From Pelagadaptatus aseana (GTDB taxonomy: Bacteria > Pseudomonadota > Gammaproteobacteria > Pseudomonadales > Cellvibrionaceae): a DNA stretch of 64,000 nucleotides. Shown piece by piece: positions 1-8,696 of the stretch. Positions within the stretch are counted from its first letter, which is position 1; each line of letters opens with the position of its first letter. Under the pieces are notes generated by a model, which was not told the origin of the DNA, ran no database searches, and was given only the letters and a program-made list of their open reading frames with translations. Made by a program: the position numbers and the translations under genes. The DNA is taken from contig BAABNI010000004.1 of the NCBI GenBank assembly GCA_040365065.1, positions 186,001-250,000 on the forward strand, read 5' to 3'.

Positions 1-69
1 TCAACCTGAAACAGGGAAAAGCAGGCCATTAAAAGGCCGCAAGTCTACCGTATTCAGCCCCTATAAGCC

Positions 70-100
70 ATTCCGGAACCCACAGGAGGATTCCGGAACC
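70..100. repeat. Paired 11-bp repeat downstream of mucD
   Basis: The 11-mer ATTCCGGAACC occurs at 70-80 and again at 90-100. Its core TTCCGGAA is self-complementary, so the two copies can also pair as an 8-bp stem with a 12-base loop just past the mucD stop. No T-run follows on either strand, so an intrinsic terminator is not supported. Confidence 0.45.
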
Positions 101-109
101 GGGGACTGA

Positions 110-1504
110 TTACTCTTCGATGGTAATGGTCCGGAAGGCCGGACGACCGCGCCGGAAGAAACGGATAGGCAACAGGCTGTTGGCGGGCAGAGCCTGCTCA
201 ACCTTGCGATAGGTTTCGACACTGTCGACCCCGTTAAAGCCCAGCTGCGCAATCACATCACCGGGAAGAATCCCCGCTCTGGCACCGGCACTGCCCTCAA
301 GCACCTGACGTACTACGACACCACCTGAAAGCTGCCAATTTTTCTGCATCTGTTTGTCCAGAGGCTCAACCACCAGCCCCAGGCGACCACCGCTGTCCTT
401 GGGGTCTTCTTCCGTAGCCGCAACACCATCGTCCTCACCACTCAGGCGACCAACTTCAACCGAGATCTTTTTCTTTATCCCCTGACGCACAACCTCCATT
501 ATGACCTCGGTGCCAGGCGCCACCGTGCCGACCGCATGTGGCAGATCGCCGGAAACCTGAATATCGGCCTTGCCAAAGCGAACGATGACATCGCCTACTT
601 TGAGCTTGGAGTCGGCTGCCGGACTACCCTCAACAATCTGAGTCACCAAAGCCCCCATGGGCTTATTCAGACCGAAGGATTTGGCCAAATCCTTGTCAAC
701 TTCCTGAATCACAACACCCAGCCAGCCACGATCAACCCGACCCTTGTCCTTGAGTTGAACGATTACGTTCTGAGCCAGACTGGATGGGATAGCAAAAGAC
801 AGGCCGATGGAACCGCCAGAGCGGGTATAAATCTGGGAGTTAATACCCACCACTTCACCATCTAGATTAAACAGCGGCCCACCGGAATTACCGGGATTAA
901 TGGCTACGTCCGTCTGGATAAAGGGTACGTAATTTTCATTGCGCTCACTGGGGATGCTCCGACCAATGGCGCTGACAATACCGGCACTGGCCGAGAAATC
1001 GAGCCCGAAAGGGGAGCCGATGGCCAATACCCATTCGCCCACTTTCAGTTTTTTATCATCGGCAAAAGTCAGCTTGGGCAGGTTTTTGCCATCGACTTTC
1101 AGCAGCGCCAGGTCTGAACGGGGATCGGTACCCACCACTTCAGCCTTGAATTCACGTCGATCAGTCAGCCGCACCTGAATTTCATCGGCACCTTCAATCA
1201 CATGATTATTGGTCAGAATATAACCATCGCTGGAAACAATAAAACCTGATCCCATGGAGTGAACGTTGCGTTCCGGCATCCGGCGCGGCTCGAATAAATG
1301 CCTGAAGATATCTGGAATCTGCTGTTGCCCCTGGGGCAAACGCATACTATTTCTCTGTTTGGTTTTTTCCACGGTGTTAATTTTAACCACCGCGGGAGAG
1401 ACCTCTTCAATCAATCGGGTAAATTCAGGCAAACCGCTGTAAGCCACCGCTTGAGCGGTCAGTGCAAACAACAGAGTTATAGCAACAAGCAACTGTTTGA
1501 TCAT
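110..1504 (-). CDS. mucD: Periplasmic serine protease MucD (HtrA/DegP family)
   Basis: Trypsin-like periplasmic protease and chaperone that removes misfolded envelope proteins and dampens AlgU signalling in pseudomonads. Residues 1-21 are a Sec signal peptide ending AVA. The catalytic triad is visible as His101 (TNNHVIEG), Asp131 (DPRSDLALL) and Ser207 (GNSGGPLF), followed by two PDZ domains at roughly 265-350 and 375-460. The 464-residue length is usual for the family. It is the last gene of the algU-mucA-mucB-mucD run, 63 bases after mucB. The mucC gene that separates mucB and mucD in Pseudomonas is absent. Confidence 0.96.
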   Translation of the reverse strand: MIKQLLVAITLLFALTAQAVAYSGLPEFTRLIEEVSPAVVKINTVEKTKQRNSMRLPQGQQQIPDIFRHLFEPRRMPERNVHSMGSGFIVSSDGYILTNNHVIEGADEIQVRLTDRREFKAEVVGTDPRSDLALLKVDGKNLPKLTFADDKKLKVGEWVLAIGSPFGLDFSASAGIVSAIGRSIPSERNENYVPFIQTDVAINPGNSGGPLFNLDGEVVGINSQIYTRSGGSIGLSFAIPSSLAQNVIVQLKDKGRVDRGWLGVVIQEVDKDLAKSFGLNKPMGALVTQIVEGSPAADSKLKVGDVIVRFGKADIQVSGDLPHAVGTVAPGTEVIMEVVRQGIKKKISVEVGRLSGEDDGVAATEEDPKDSGGRLGLVVEPLDKQMQKNWQLSGGVVVRQVLEGSAGARAGILPGDVIAQLGFNGVDSVETYRKVEQALPANSLLPIRFFRRGRPAFRTITIEE

Positions 1505-1567
1505 GTCTTTATCTACTCCAAACTACTTTTTATAACGACAATCAGAAAACTGATACGGTAAAAAACA

Positions 1568-2593
1568 TCAGGGTGAACCAAGTTTTATCTGCCTTGGACC
1601 CACATTGGCGGTAACCCGTTCAGCAGTTACCGCGGGAATTTCACCAACCACGGTGACCAGATACGGCGCCTCCGCCAAAACAACTCTCAGCATCATCACC
1701 AGTGACGCGCCCCGCTGTGCTGTCCCCTGATACGTAAGTTGCGGAGATTGTGGCTGAACAAAAACCGTAAACGTTGCCAGACCATCACTGAACGTCAGGG
1801 ACTCACCTTTTGTTTCATGATTTTTGTGGGACGTCATAACAAAACCGTCCGGCAGCCAGTTCAACTGCCAGTGCAAAGGGCGACTTTCAGGCTCATCACA
1901 CTTACTCACCACAGATTGCCCTGAGTCTGGAGCAACGGTCAGGGTCTTGATTGCCGAAACCTGATTTGGCTGATTCTGATCCTCAATGGTCAGATCAGAG
2001 AATTGCATGCGCTCGAGGACCCTGCGCCGGTTATTTACGGTCATTACCAACAGCGGCAAACTGGTTTCATCATCGATAAACAGGGTGTAGCCATGACGGT
2101 ACTCATCACGGGGAACCAGATTGACCACCTGGGCTTTGCGGCCCGCGACGCGCTGTACACCTTTAAGATAAAACTGATAATGACGGGACAATCCAAATGC
2201 CTGATCTTCAGCACCGACCAATCGGGCAGCCAATGTCAGGCACTCATCCCCAAGACCGCGTCGAACAACCGATCGTTCAGGCCCGTTGAGATAGTCCAGC
2301 TGACCGTACTCCTGCTGTCTGTCATCAACACTGTGAGTGACCCTGAAAGCATCCAGGGTACCGCCGTGCTCGTAGGTAAATACGCCAGAATAATTGCGAG
2401 CCCGCAGGGCTCTGGACATATCAGCCAGAAGGTCCTCTGCGGTCACAATAGAATCGGAGACTTCCTGAGCCCATACCGTGGTTGGAATGAGCGCCAAGAA
2501 AGATAAAAGAATGGAGCCTATCAGGCTTGTGCCCAATCCCTTTGAGCTAATCCTTGTTTTTTTCTTCACAGCTGTACAGCTCTTGAAAAACAA
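1568..2593 (-). CDS. mucB: Sigma factor AlgU regulatory protein MucB (RseB family)
   Basis: Periplasmic protein that binds the periplasmic part of MucA and shields it from proteolysis, so setting AlgU activity. A basic N-terminus (KKKTR) and a hydrophobic stretch ending VWAQE form a signal peptide. The mature part matches the two-domain RseB fold (SRALRARNYSGVFTYEHGG, then LPDGFVMTSH). It follows mucA by 15 bases. No ATG is present near the front: the longest frame opens at TTG 2593, and a GTG at 2569 directly before the KKKTR stretch is a good alternative, so the start is uncertain. Confidence 0.9.
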   Translation of the reverse strand: MFFKSCTAVKKKTRISSKGLGTSLIGSILLSFLALIPTTVWAQEVSDSIVTAEDLLADMSRALRARNYSGVFTYEHGGTLDAFRVTHSVDDRQQEYGQLDYLNGPERSVVRRGLGDECLTLAARLVGAEDQAFGLSRHYQFYLKGVQRVAGRKAQVVNLVPRDEYRHGYTLFIDDETSLPLLVMTVNNRRRVLERMQFSDLTIEDQNQPNQVSAIKTLTVAPDSGQSVVSKCDEPESRPLHWQLNWLPDGFVMTSHKNHETKGESLTFSDGLATFTVFVQPQSPQLTYQGTAQRGASLVMMLRVVLAEAPYLVTVVGEIPAVTAERVTANVGPRQIKLGSP

Positions 2594-2608
2594 ACCCGAT
2601 ATTAAAAT

Positions 2609-3268
2609 TTACTGTTCCTGGTCCGGAGCGGGTACCCGGGCATAGGGCAACATACCCCGATTGCTGTTAAGGGCTGACTCTTCAGCGTGCAGCGACATCA
2701 CTTCCTGAATGTGATCCTGCACTTCCTCATTGGGCATACCCGGCTTGGATTTGAGGATCACCTGAGCACCAGCTGGAACCTGCTGCCTTTCAACCGGAGC
2801 GGGGTTAATCTGGGCTTCACTGCTCACAGTACGGGCCGCCACTGAGGGCGCCTGAAACCCGGCAGGCAGAGACAAGGTAGCCGGAGATACCGCAGAAGTC
2901 TGAGTGCTTGAAGCCACTTCGGGAGTTTCTTCAAGCTGTTGATTGGTAAACTGAGCCGTAAACACAACTGCGCCGGCTACAGACGCCGCAATGGCCATCT
3001 TGGACAGATTGTGAAGCCAACCTTGCTTATGATCCGGTTCAGCATCAATGGCATCACGAATGGAATTGGAGAGATCTATATTGAGAGTTGGAGGAGTATC
3101 ACCTTGAAGGGTTTGGCTGACAGCCTGATAGCGAGCCCAGGTGGCGCGCACCTCCTGATCGGTTTCAGCCGCTTTCATAATGCGACGCAACTCCATTTCG
3201 GAAGCCTGGCCATCAACCAGCGCGGAAATGGATTCGTTGAGTTGCTCCTGCCCTTTACGTTCGGTCAT
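2609..3268 (-). CDS. mucA: Anti-sigma factor MucA (RseA family)
   Basis: Inner-membrane anti-sigma factor that sequesters AlgU. Residues 1-75 carry the RseA N-terminal signature (ESISALVDGQASEMELRRIM, then WARYQAVSQTLQG). One membrane segment lies at about 91-107, followed by a Ser/Pro/Ala/Gln-rich periplasmic part. The protein ends VPAPDQEQ and is about the usual length. It lies 160 bases downstream of algU and directly upstream of mucB, the conserved order for this regulatory set. Regulated proteolysis by AlgW/MucP-type proteases is family knowledge; those proteases are not in the window. Confidence 0.93.
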   Translation of the reverse strand: MTERKGQEQLNESISALVDGQASEMELRRIMKAAETDQEVRATWARYQAVSQTLQGDTPPTLNIDLSNSIRDAIDAEPDHKQGWLHNLSKMAIAASVAGAVVFTAQFTNQQLEETPEVASSTQTSAVSPATLSLPAGFQAPSVAARTVSSEAQINPAPVERQQVPAGAQVILKSKPGMPNEEVQDHIQEVMSLHAEESALNSNRGMLPYARVPAPDQEQ

Positions 3269-3428
3269 ATCGATCTTCCACCCAATCTATACTGCTGTTT
3301 GTTCAATTTATTTTATTGCCTGAACCGCTTGTCGCGTTTAATCGCGGGCCCTCTTTTGGGGTTTCAAGCTGGCTTGCAGAACCTGTGACACAGGCATTTG
3401 CAAAAGGTTCAGCCCAATATGAATTTTT

Positions 3429-4022
3429 TTACACCGCCTCGCCTATTAGCGGTTGAATGCTTTTATCAATCGCTTCCCGGGCTCTGAAAATCCGGGATCT
3501 GACTGTACCCACAGGGCAGCCCATGATGTCGGCAATATCTTCGTAGCTGAGCCCCTCCATCTCTCTGAGGGTCACTGCCGTGCGCAAATCCTCAGGGAGA
3601 TTGGCAATGGCCTTGTGAACCACACCATGCAGCTCATCGCAAAACAGATTATTCTCCGGGGTATCCACATCTTTGAGTGAGTCACTGCCGGAATAGAATT
3701 CGGCTTCTTCAGCATCCACATCCGTGGTGGGCGGGCGACGCCCCCGGGAAACAAGATGGTTTTTCGAGGTATTTACGGCAATACGATAGAGCCAGGTATA
3801 AAAAGCACTGTCACCGCGAAAGTTCTTTAACGCCCGATAAGCCTTGATAAAAGACTCTTGAGCAACATCCTGAGCTTCATGAGAATCGCGAACAAACCGC
3901 CCAACGATCGATAACACCTTATGCTGGTATTTTAAAACCAGCAGATCAAAGGCTCGCTTATCCCCTTTTTGAACTCGCTCAACCAACTGCTGATCAGTTT
4001 CCGGCGCAGACTGCGCTGACAT
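3429..4022 (-). CDS. algU: RNA polymerase sigma factor AlgU (RpoE, ECF group)
   Basis: Extracytoplasmic-function sigma factor for envelope stress. Region 2 is visible (DKRAFDLLVLKYQHKVLSIV, then DVAQESFIKAYRAL), as is region 4 (LREMEGLSYEDIADIMGCPVGTVRSRIFRARE). The start at 4022 is chosen because GGAGAAGG sits just upstream and the resulting 197 residues fit the family; a longer frame reaching 4118 adds only unrelated sequence. A GAACTC-N16-TCTGT promoter about 120 bases upstream suggests autoregulation. nadB is divergent, as in Pseudomonas. Confidence 0.96.
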   Translation of the reverse strand: MSAQSAPETDQQLVERVQKGDKRAFDLLVLKYQHKVLSIVGRFVRDSHEAQDVAQESFIKAYRALKNFRGDSAFYTWLYRIAVNTSKNHLVSRGRRPPTTDVDAEEAEFYSGSDSLKDVDTPENNLFCDELHGVVHKAIANLPEDLRTAVTLREMEGLSYEDIADIMGCPVGTVRSRIFRAREAIDKSIQPLIGEAV

Positions 4023-4343
4023 GCCCTTCTCCAACTGCCTTGTTCGTATAATTTTTTCTATGGCCTCTATCATAGCAGACCCATGTCGTCTGTAGATGCC
4101 TTTCGCAAGCGCACACACCTTCCATGTAACACCCTGCGAACAGACAGACAGAGATTATCACCAAGAGTTCAGCCTGTGCCGAAATTTCCTTGAAAAACAA
4201 CAACAAAAGGGCAAATTTCAACCAAAAAGAACACAACAAACACAACCCATGATACTCCCGGCTATTGGCCCGGCTTGTTTGATAAAGCATAATCCACACC
4301 TTTCCTATATCAGCAACTCACAGTCCGGATGGCCGAGAAAATA
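4023..4343. other. algU-nadB divergent intergenic region
   Basis: This 321-base region separates the divergent algU and nadB genes. Apart from the AlgU-type promoter at 4144-4170 I see a CAGACAGACAGA tandem run at 4141-4152 that overlaps its -10 element, and A-rich tracts around 4190-4240. No credible gene is present. Confidence 0.6.
4144..4170 (-). promoter_or_regulatory. Candidate AlgU/RpoE-type promoter of algU
   Basis: On the minus strand GAACTC (4165-4170) is separated by 16 bases from TCTGT (4144-4148). The known AlgU/RpoE consensus is GAACTT-N16/17-TCTRA, so the -35 matches at five of six positions. The expected transcript start is near 4137, giving a leader of about 115 bases before algU. 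Confidence 0.55.
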
Positions 4344-5963
4344 ATGAGCGAATATCACCTGCACGACGTTCTGGTTATTGGCAGCGGCGCGGCCGGCTTG
4401 ACCCTGGCCCTGTCTCTGGCCGACCAGTATCGGGTAGCGGTTCTCAGTAAAGGTGAAATCAACGAAGGTTCTACCTGGTTTGCCCAAGGCGGGATTGCTG
4501 CCGTACTGGACAATGATGACTCGGTGGAAGCTCACGTACAGGACACCATCAGTGCCGGTGCCGGGCTGTGTCATGAAGACAGTGTCAGATACACCGTAGA
4601 GCGCAGCAAAGCTGCCATTCAGTGGCTGATTGATCAGGGCGTGGACTTTACGCGCGACTCAGAAGGTGACGACTATCACCTCACCAAAGAGGGTGGACAC
4701 AGCCACCGCCGGATTATCCACAGCGCCGACGCCACCGGTAAAGCCGTGCAGAGCACGCTGGTAGAGCAGGTCAAAAAGTCAGAAAACATCAGCATCTTCG
4801 ATCACCATATTGCGGTTGACCTGCTGTCGGAACCCGATACCAACAGTGGTAAATTTCGCTGTAGTGGTGCCTATGTCTATGATCGCCACACCCAGCAGGT
4901 CGATGTTTTTCAGGCCCGCGCGGTGATCCTGGCGACTGGCGGTGCCAGCAAGGTATACCTCTACACCAGTAATCCGGACAGTGCCAGCGGTGACGGCATC
5001 GCCATGGCATGGCGTGCCGGCTGCCGGGTAGCCAATATGGAATTCAACCAGTTCCACCCCACCTGTCTCTACCACCCCAAAGCCGGCTCATTTCTGGTGA
5101 CCGAGGCGCTCCGGGGTGAAGGGGCCAAGCTGAAGCTCCCCAACGGCCAGCGCTTTATGGACCGTTTTGATGAGCGTGCCGAGCTAGCCCCCAGGGATAT
5201 TGTCGCCCGCGCCATTGACCATGAGATGAAGCGATTGGGTGCTGACTGCCTGTATCTGGACATCAGCCATAAGCCGGCTGATTTTATTAACGACCACTTT
5301 CCAACCATCAAGAAGCGCTGTCTGGAGCTGGGCATCGACATAACCAAAGATGCCATGCCGGTAGTTCCCGCCGCCCACTACACCTGCGGCGGTGTGGTAG
5401 TAGACAAACACGGCCAGACCGATCTCGACCAACTGTATGCCATAGGCGAAACATCCTTTACCGGTCTGCACGGCGCCAATCGCATGGCCAGTAATTCGCT
5501 GCTTGAGTGCATTGTCTACGCCAAATCCGCCGCGCTGCACATCAAACAGACATTGCCCACCATCAAACCCGTCAATCAGGTTCCCAGCTGGGATGCCTCG
5601 CGAGTGACAGACTCCGATGAAGACGTGGTAATTTCTCACAACTGGGACGAGTTGCGCCGCTTTATGTGGGATTACGTGGGTATTGTTCGCACCCGTAAAC
5701 GTCTTGAGCGAGCCACCCACCGCATCAAACTGCTGCAGAAAGAAATTCAGGAGTATTACAGCAATTACCGCATTGGTAACGATCTGGTAGAGCTACGCAA
5801 CCTGGCGATGATTGCCGAGTTGATTATCCGCTCGGCCATGCAACGAAAAGAAAGCCGCGGTTTGCACTACTCTCTCGATCATCCGAATCAGAACCCCATT
5901 GCCAGAGACACCATTCTGGTGCCGACCAATTTTGCGGCTCAAACCATTTTTGTTCGCAACTAA
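4344..5963 (+). CDS. nadB: L-aspartate oxidase NadB
   Basis: FAD enzyme that oxidises L-aspartate to iminoaspartate, the first step of de novo NAD synthesis. Visible features are the N-terminal FAD motif VIGSGAAGLTLAL, the FAQGGIAAV loop, GGHSHRRIIHSADATGKAV and the C-terminal family segment HTYTCGG-like AAHYTCGGVVVD. The start at 4344 (MSEYHLHD) is preferred over an in-frame ATG at 4329 because GAGAAA precedes it and 539 residues is the normal size. The gene is divergent from algU, the arrangement known in Pseudomonas. Its product needs NadA, which is not in the window. Confidence 0.96.
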   Translation: MSEYHLHDVLVIGSGAAGLTLALSLADQYRVAVLSKGEINEGSTWFAQGGIAAVLDNDDSVEAHVQDTISAGAGLCHEDSVRYTVERSKAAIQWLIDQGVDFTRDSEGDDYHLTKEGGHSHRRIIHSADATGKAVQSTLVEQVKKSENISIFDHHIAVDLLSEPDTNSGKFRCSGAYVYDRHTQQVDVFQARAVILATGGASKVYLYTSNPDSASGDGIAMAWRAGCRVANMEFNQFHPTCLYHPKAGSFLVTEALRGEGAKLKLPNGQRFMDRFDERAELAPRDIVARAIDHEMKRLGADCLYLDISHKPADFINDHFPTIKKRCLELGIDITKDAMPVVPAAHYTCGGVVVDKHGQTDLDQLYAIGETSFTGLHGANRMASNSLLECIVYAKSAALHIKQTLPTIKPVNQVPSWDASRVTDSDEDVVISHNWDELRRFMWDYVGIVRTRKRLERATHRIKLLQKEIQEYYSNYRIGNDLVELRNLAMIAELIIRSAMQRKESRGLHYSLDHPNQNPIARDTILVPTNFAAQTIFVRN

Positions 5964-5989
5964 AGAAAGCTGATCAGCCTGAGCCACAA

Positions 5990-6400
5990 TTATTGGGAAA
6001 GCATATGGACCCGCAGCTGTCTACGGCTCTCGGGATCGGCATTATCGGCCAGCAACATAATGTGTCTGCGCCGCCAGTAGCGGCTGAAGCGACCTGCCGA
6101 ACTCGGCAATATTTCTATGCGAAGAATCCAGTCAGACCAGCCCGTAGCCGCATTCAGGCTAACAGCCTGCGCTGAACCATCGGCAGTCAGCCACACCGGC
6201 TGATCGGCACTCCAGCATAATCGCCCCCGATGCCCAAGCCAGTGCCAGATCACGCCAGCGAGCATCAAGACCGTTGCGAACCCACCAACCCAAAGGCTGC
6301 TACTGCGATTCAAAGAAGAGTTTACTATTCCCAGCCAGACCATCAGCCAGGCCAGCATATAGAGAGCTACGACAATACGAGAGGGACGCAGCTCCAACAT
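5990..6400 (-). CDS. ygfX: YgfX/CptA family membrane protein
   Basis: Small inner-membrane protein of 136 residues. Two adjacent membrane helices lie at about 10-28 and 36-56, followed by a soluble tail with the RYWRRRHIMLLADNADPESRRQLRVHM motif typical of the family. It starts 11 bases after the sdhE stop; the sdhE-ygfX pair is conserved in gammaproteobacteria. E. coli YgfX was described as the toxin of a type IV toxin-antitoxin pair with the SdhE-family gene; whether that applies here is uncertain. It converges on nadB. Confidence 0.85.
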   Translation of the reverse strand: MLELRPSRIVVALYMLAWLMVWLGIVNSSLNRSSSLWVGGFATVLMLAGVIWHWLGHRGRLCWSADQPVWLTADGSAQAVSLNAATGWSDWILRIEILPSSAGRFSRYWRRRHIMLLADNADPESRRQLRVHMLSQ

Positions 6401-6411
6401 GGCCTGCAGCC

Positions 6412-6660
6412 TCAGTCGATTTGCATGCCGGTATTGTCGCGAATAATCTTGACGATTTTCAGCAATTCCGGATCTTCAGGGTCGGTGCGTTTGAGAAACC
6501 AGGCAAACAGGTCCTGATCTTCGCTGTCCAGCAGCGCCCAGTAGCGCTCTTTATCTTCCTGCTCCAGGCTTTCATAGACGTTTTCCAGAAACGGCAGCAA
6601 CACCAGATCCAGCTCCAGCATGCCACGCCGACTGGCCCAAAACATACGATTCCTGTCCAT
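6412..6660 (-). CDS. sdhE: FAD assembly factor SdhE
   Basis: Small cytosolic protein that promotes covalent attachment of FAD to the flavoprotein subunits of succinate dehydrogenase and fumarate reductase. The family signature RRGMLELDLVLLPFLE contains the conserved RGxxE-type surface used for flavinylation. The start at 6660 (MDRNRMFWASRRG) is chosen because it aligns with known SdhE proteins at 82 residues; the longer frame to 6714 has no family support. It is followed at once by ygfX. Confidence 0.92.
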   Translation of the reverse strand: MDRNRMFWASRRGMLELDLVLLPFLENVYESLEQEDKERYWALLDSEDQDLFAWFLKRTDPEDPELLKIVKIIRDNTGMQID

Positions 6661-6810
6661 ATAAACACCCACAAAACAAGACAAAGTTATAAAAGAGGCG
6701 CGATTATAAACCAAGAGTCAGTCACAACCCACTAGCACAGACGCATTAATGGTTTACAATCGCCGGCTGACCAAAGCAAATTGAACAGCTAAATCAAGGC
6801 CGCTTTCTAT

Positions 6811-7752
6811 ATGACTGATAATCAGCCTTTTGGCATCTGCCAACTCGAACATTTTGGACTGCTCAGAGTCCAGGGCCCCGACGCCGCCAAATTTTTGCAG
6901 GGGCAAATCACCTGCGATATCCAGCAGGCCAGTGCAGATCAGCTGCTGTACGGCGCCCACTGCAATCACAAAGGCCGCATGATCGCCAACTTCGCTTTGC
7001 TGCAAACTGGCGAGGACGCTTTCACGTTCAAACTCAGCCGCGATTTACTGGCGACCTTCAAAGCGTCGCTGGATAAATACATCGTCTTTTCAAAAGCCGA
7101 AACCCAGGATTTGACTGACAGCTATCGCCTATTTGGTCTCACCGGTGAGGGTATCGCCCCGTGGCTGGAAGCCAGAGCATTACCAACACCTGAGGTCGAC
7201 GCCTGCCTACTGACAGATCAGGCAGCTGTGATTACCCACTCTCTGCAGCAGGTCGAGTGCTGGCTGCCACAGGCGCATGCCAAAACCGCCGAGCTGACTG
7301 CTGCCTGCACTGAGGCAGCCAAATCCAGCTGGCAACTACAAGATATTGCCGCAGGGATTGGCTGGGTCGACAGCAGCACCAGCGAAGAATTTTTGCCACA
7401 AATGCTCAATCTGGATCTGCCACCGATCAATGGCATCAGCTTTAAGAAGGGCTGCTACACCGGTCAGGAGATCGTTGCGCGGATGCACTACAAAGGACAG
7501 ACCAAACGCCGTCTGCAGCACCTGCAATGTCAAGGTCAGGTTACCGCAGAGCCCGGCTCAGAGCTCTTCGGCGACACGGGAAAGCAAAGTATTGGCCACG
7601 TTGTGAACAGCCAGACAACCCCAGAACACACGGAAATGTTGGCGGTCGTCACACTCGCTAACGCTCAGTCTGGAAATATTTATCTTGATCGGGAAACTCA
7701 AGTAAAACTGTCCACCAAACCGCTGCCCTATGCTATAACTACAGAGCAGTAA
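6811..7752 (+). CDS. ygfZ: tRNA-modifying folate-binding protein YgfZ
   Basis: Folate-dependent protein related to glycine cleavage T-protein, involved in iron-sulfur enzyme maturation and in tRNA thiolation by MiaB. The diagnostic motif KGCYTGQE, with its essential Cys, lies near residue 213. The N-terminal GPDAAKFLQGQITCDI is typical too. Length of 313 residues is normal. It is divergent from sdhE-ygfX, and both products serve flavin or Fe-S enzyme assembly. The HDOD gene follows after 52 bases. Confidence 0.93.
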   Translation: MTDNQPFGICQLEHFGLLRVQGPDAAKFLQGQITCDIQQASADQLLYGAHCNHKGRMIANFALLQTGEDAFTFKLSRDLLATFKASLDKYIVFSKAETQDLTDSYRLFGLTGEGIAPWLEARALPTPEVDACLLTDQAAVITHSLQQVECWLPQAHAKTAELTAACTEAAKSSWQLQDIAAGIGWVDSSTSEEFLPQMLNLDLPPINGISFKKGCYTGQEIVARMHYKGQTKRRLQHLQCQGQVTAEPGSELFGDTGKQSIGHVVNSQTTPEHTEMLAVVTLANAQSGNIYLDRETQVKLSTKPLPYAITTEQ

Positions 7753-7804
7753 ATCTCTCCCGAAATCCGCCATAAAATGGATCAAAATAACAACAGGACA
7801 CCCC

Positions 7805-8641
7805 ATGAATCAGGTAGTAGACAAGGTTCGCCAGGAATTGCTGACAGCCATCGAAAAAGACCAGCTGGTATTGCCAACCCTGCCGGAAGTGGCCCTGCGA
7901 GTACGTGAAGTTGCCGAAGACCCGGACGCCTCCATTGACCAACTGGTGGGGGTAATTGGCAACGATGCGGCACTGACCGCACGCATCATCAAAGTCGCCA
8001 ACAGCCCGCTCCTCAGAGCATCCAAGGAAATTGAAGATTTGAAAATGGCGCTGATGCGTCTGGGCATGGATTACACCTGCAACCTGGCCACAGGACTTGC
8101 CATGGAGCAAATGTTCCAGGCTACCTCCGACATGGTCGATAAACGCATGCGTGAAATCTGGTCGCGCTCAACGGAAATTGCCGGCATCTGTCACGTACTG
8201 TGCCGCCACCGCACCAAACTGCGTCCGGATCAGGCCACTCTGGCCGGGCTGGTACATCGCATTGGTGTCTTGCCGATTTTGACCTACGCCGAAGAACACC
8301 CGGCACTGCTACAAGACAGCATTACCCTCGACAATGTCATCGAGTCACTGCACGCCCAGATTGGCGACAAGATTTTGGAAGCCTGGGATTTTCCCGCTGA
8401 GTTGCGACACATACCCAGCCAGCATCTGGACTTTCAGCGCTCTCCGGCCGAGGCGGATTACGCTGATCTGGTCACCGTCGCCGTACTGCAAAGCTATATG
8501 GCCACTGACAATGCGCTGGCCGAGGTCGACTACAGTACCGTGACGGCCTTTGGTCGCCTGGGTCTGGACACGGATATGCGCGCCGAGGAAGGGGAAGATC
8601 TGAGCGCCGATATGGAAGCAGCGATGGCAATGCTGTCCTGA
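7805..8641 (+). CDS. HDOD domain signalling protein
   Basis: Protein of 278 residues consisting mostly of an HDOD domain (a non-catalytic HD-GYP relative): LPTLPEVALRVREVAEDPDASIDQL, IGNDAALTARIIKVANSPLLR and later AGLVHRIGVLPIL. HDOD proteins act in signalling and motility or stress control, but no specific role can be read from this one. AGGAC lies before the ATG at 7805. Gene order ygfZ-HDOD suggests possible co-transcription. A terminator follows at 8701. Confidence 0.88.
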   Translation: MNQVVDKVRQELLTAIEKDQLVLPTLPEVALRVREVAEDPDASIDQLVGVIGNDAALTARIIKVANSPLLRASKEIEDLKMALMRLGMDYTCNLATGLAMEQMFQATSDMVDKRMREIWSRSTEIAGICHVLCRHRTKLRPDQATLAGLVHRIGVLPILTYAEEHPALLQDSITLDNVIESLHAQIGDKILEAWDFPAELRHIPSQHLDFQRSPAEADYADLVTVAVLQSYMATDNALAEVDYSTVTAFGRLGLDTDMRAEEGEDLSADMEAAMAMLS

Positions 8642-8696
8642 CCGCTACTCTCAATGCCATTCTCGTCGCCGCTCTCGCCGCTGCCCTACCCCTGAT

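Noticed and set aside
5990..6660. sdhE-ygfX as a toxin-antitoxin pair
   Set aside because: SdhE is an established flavinylation factor and the pair is in a conserved housekeeping position; the toxin-antitoxin reading is only one published interpretation.
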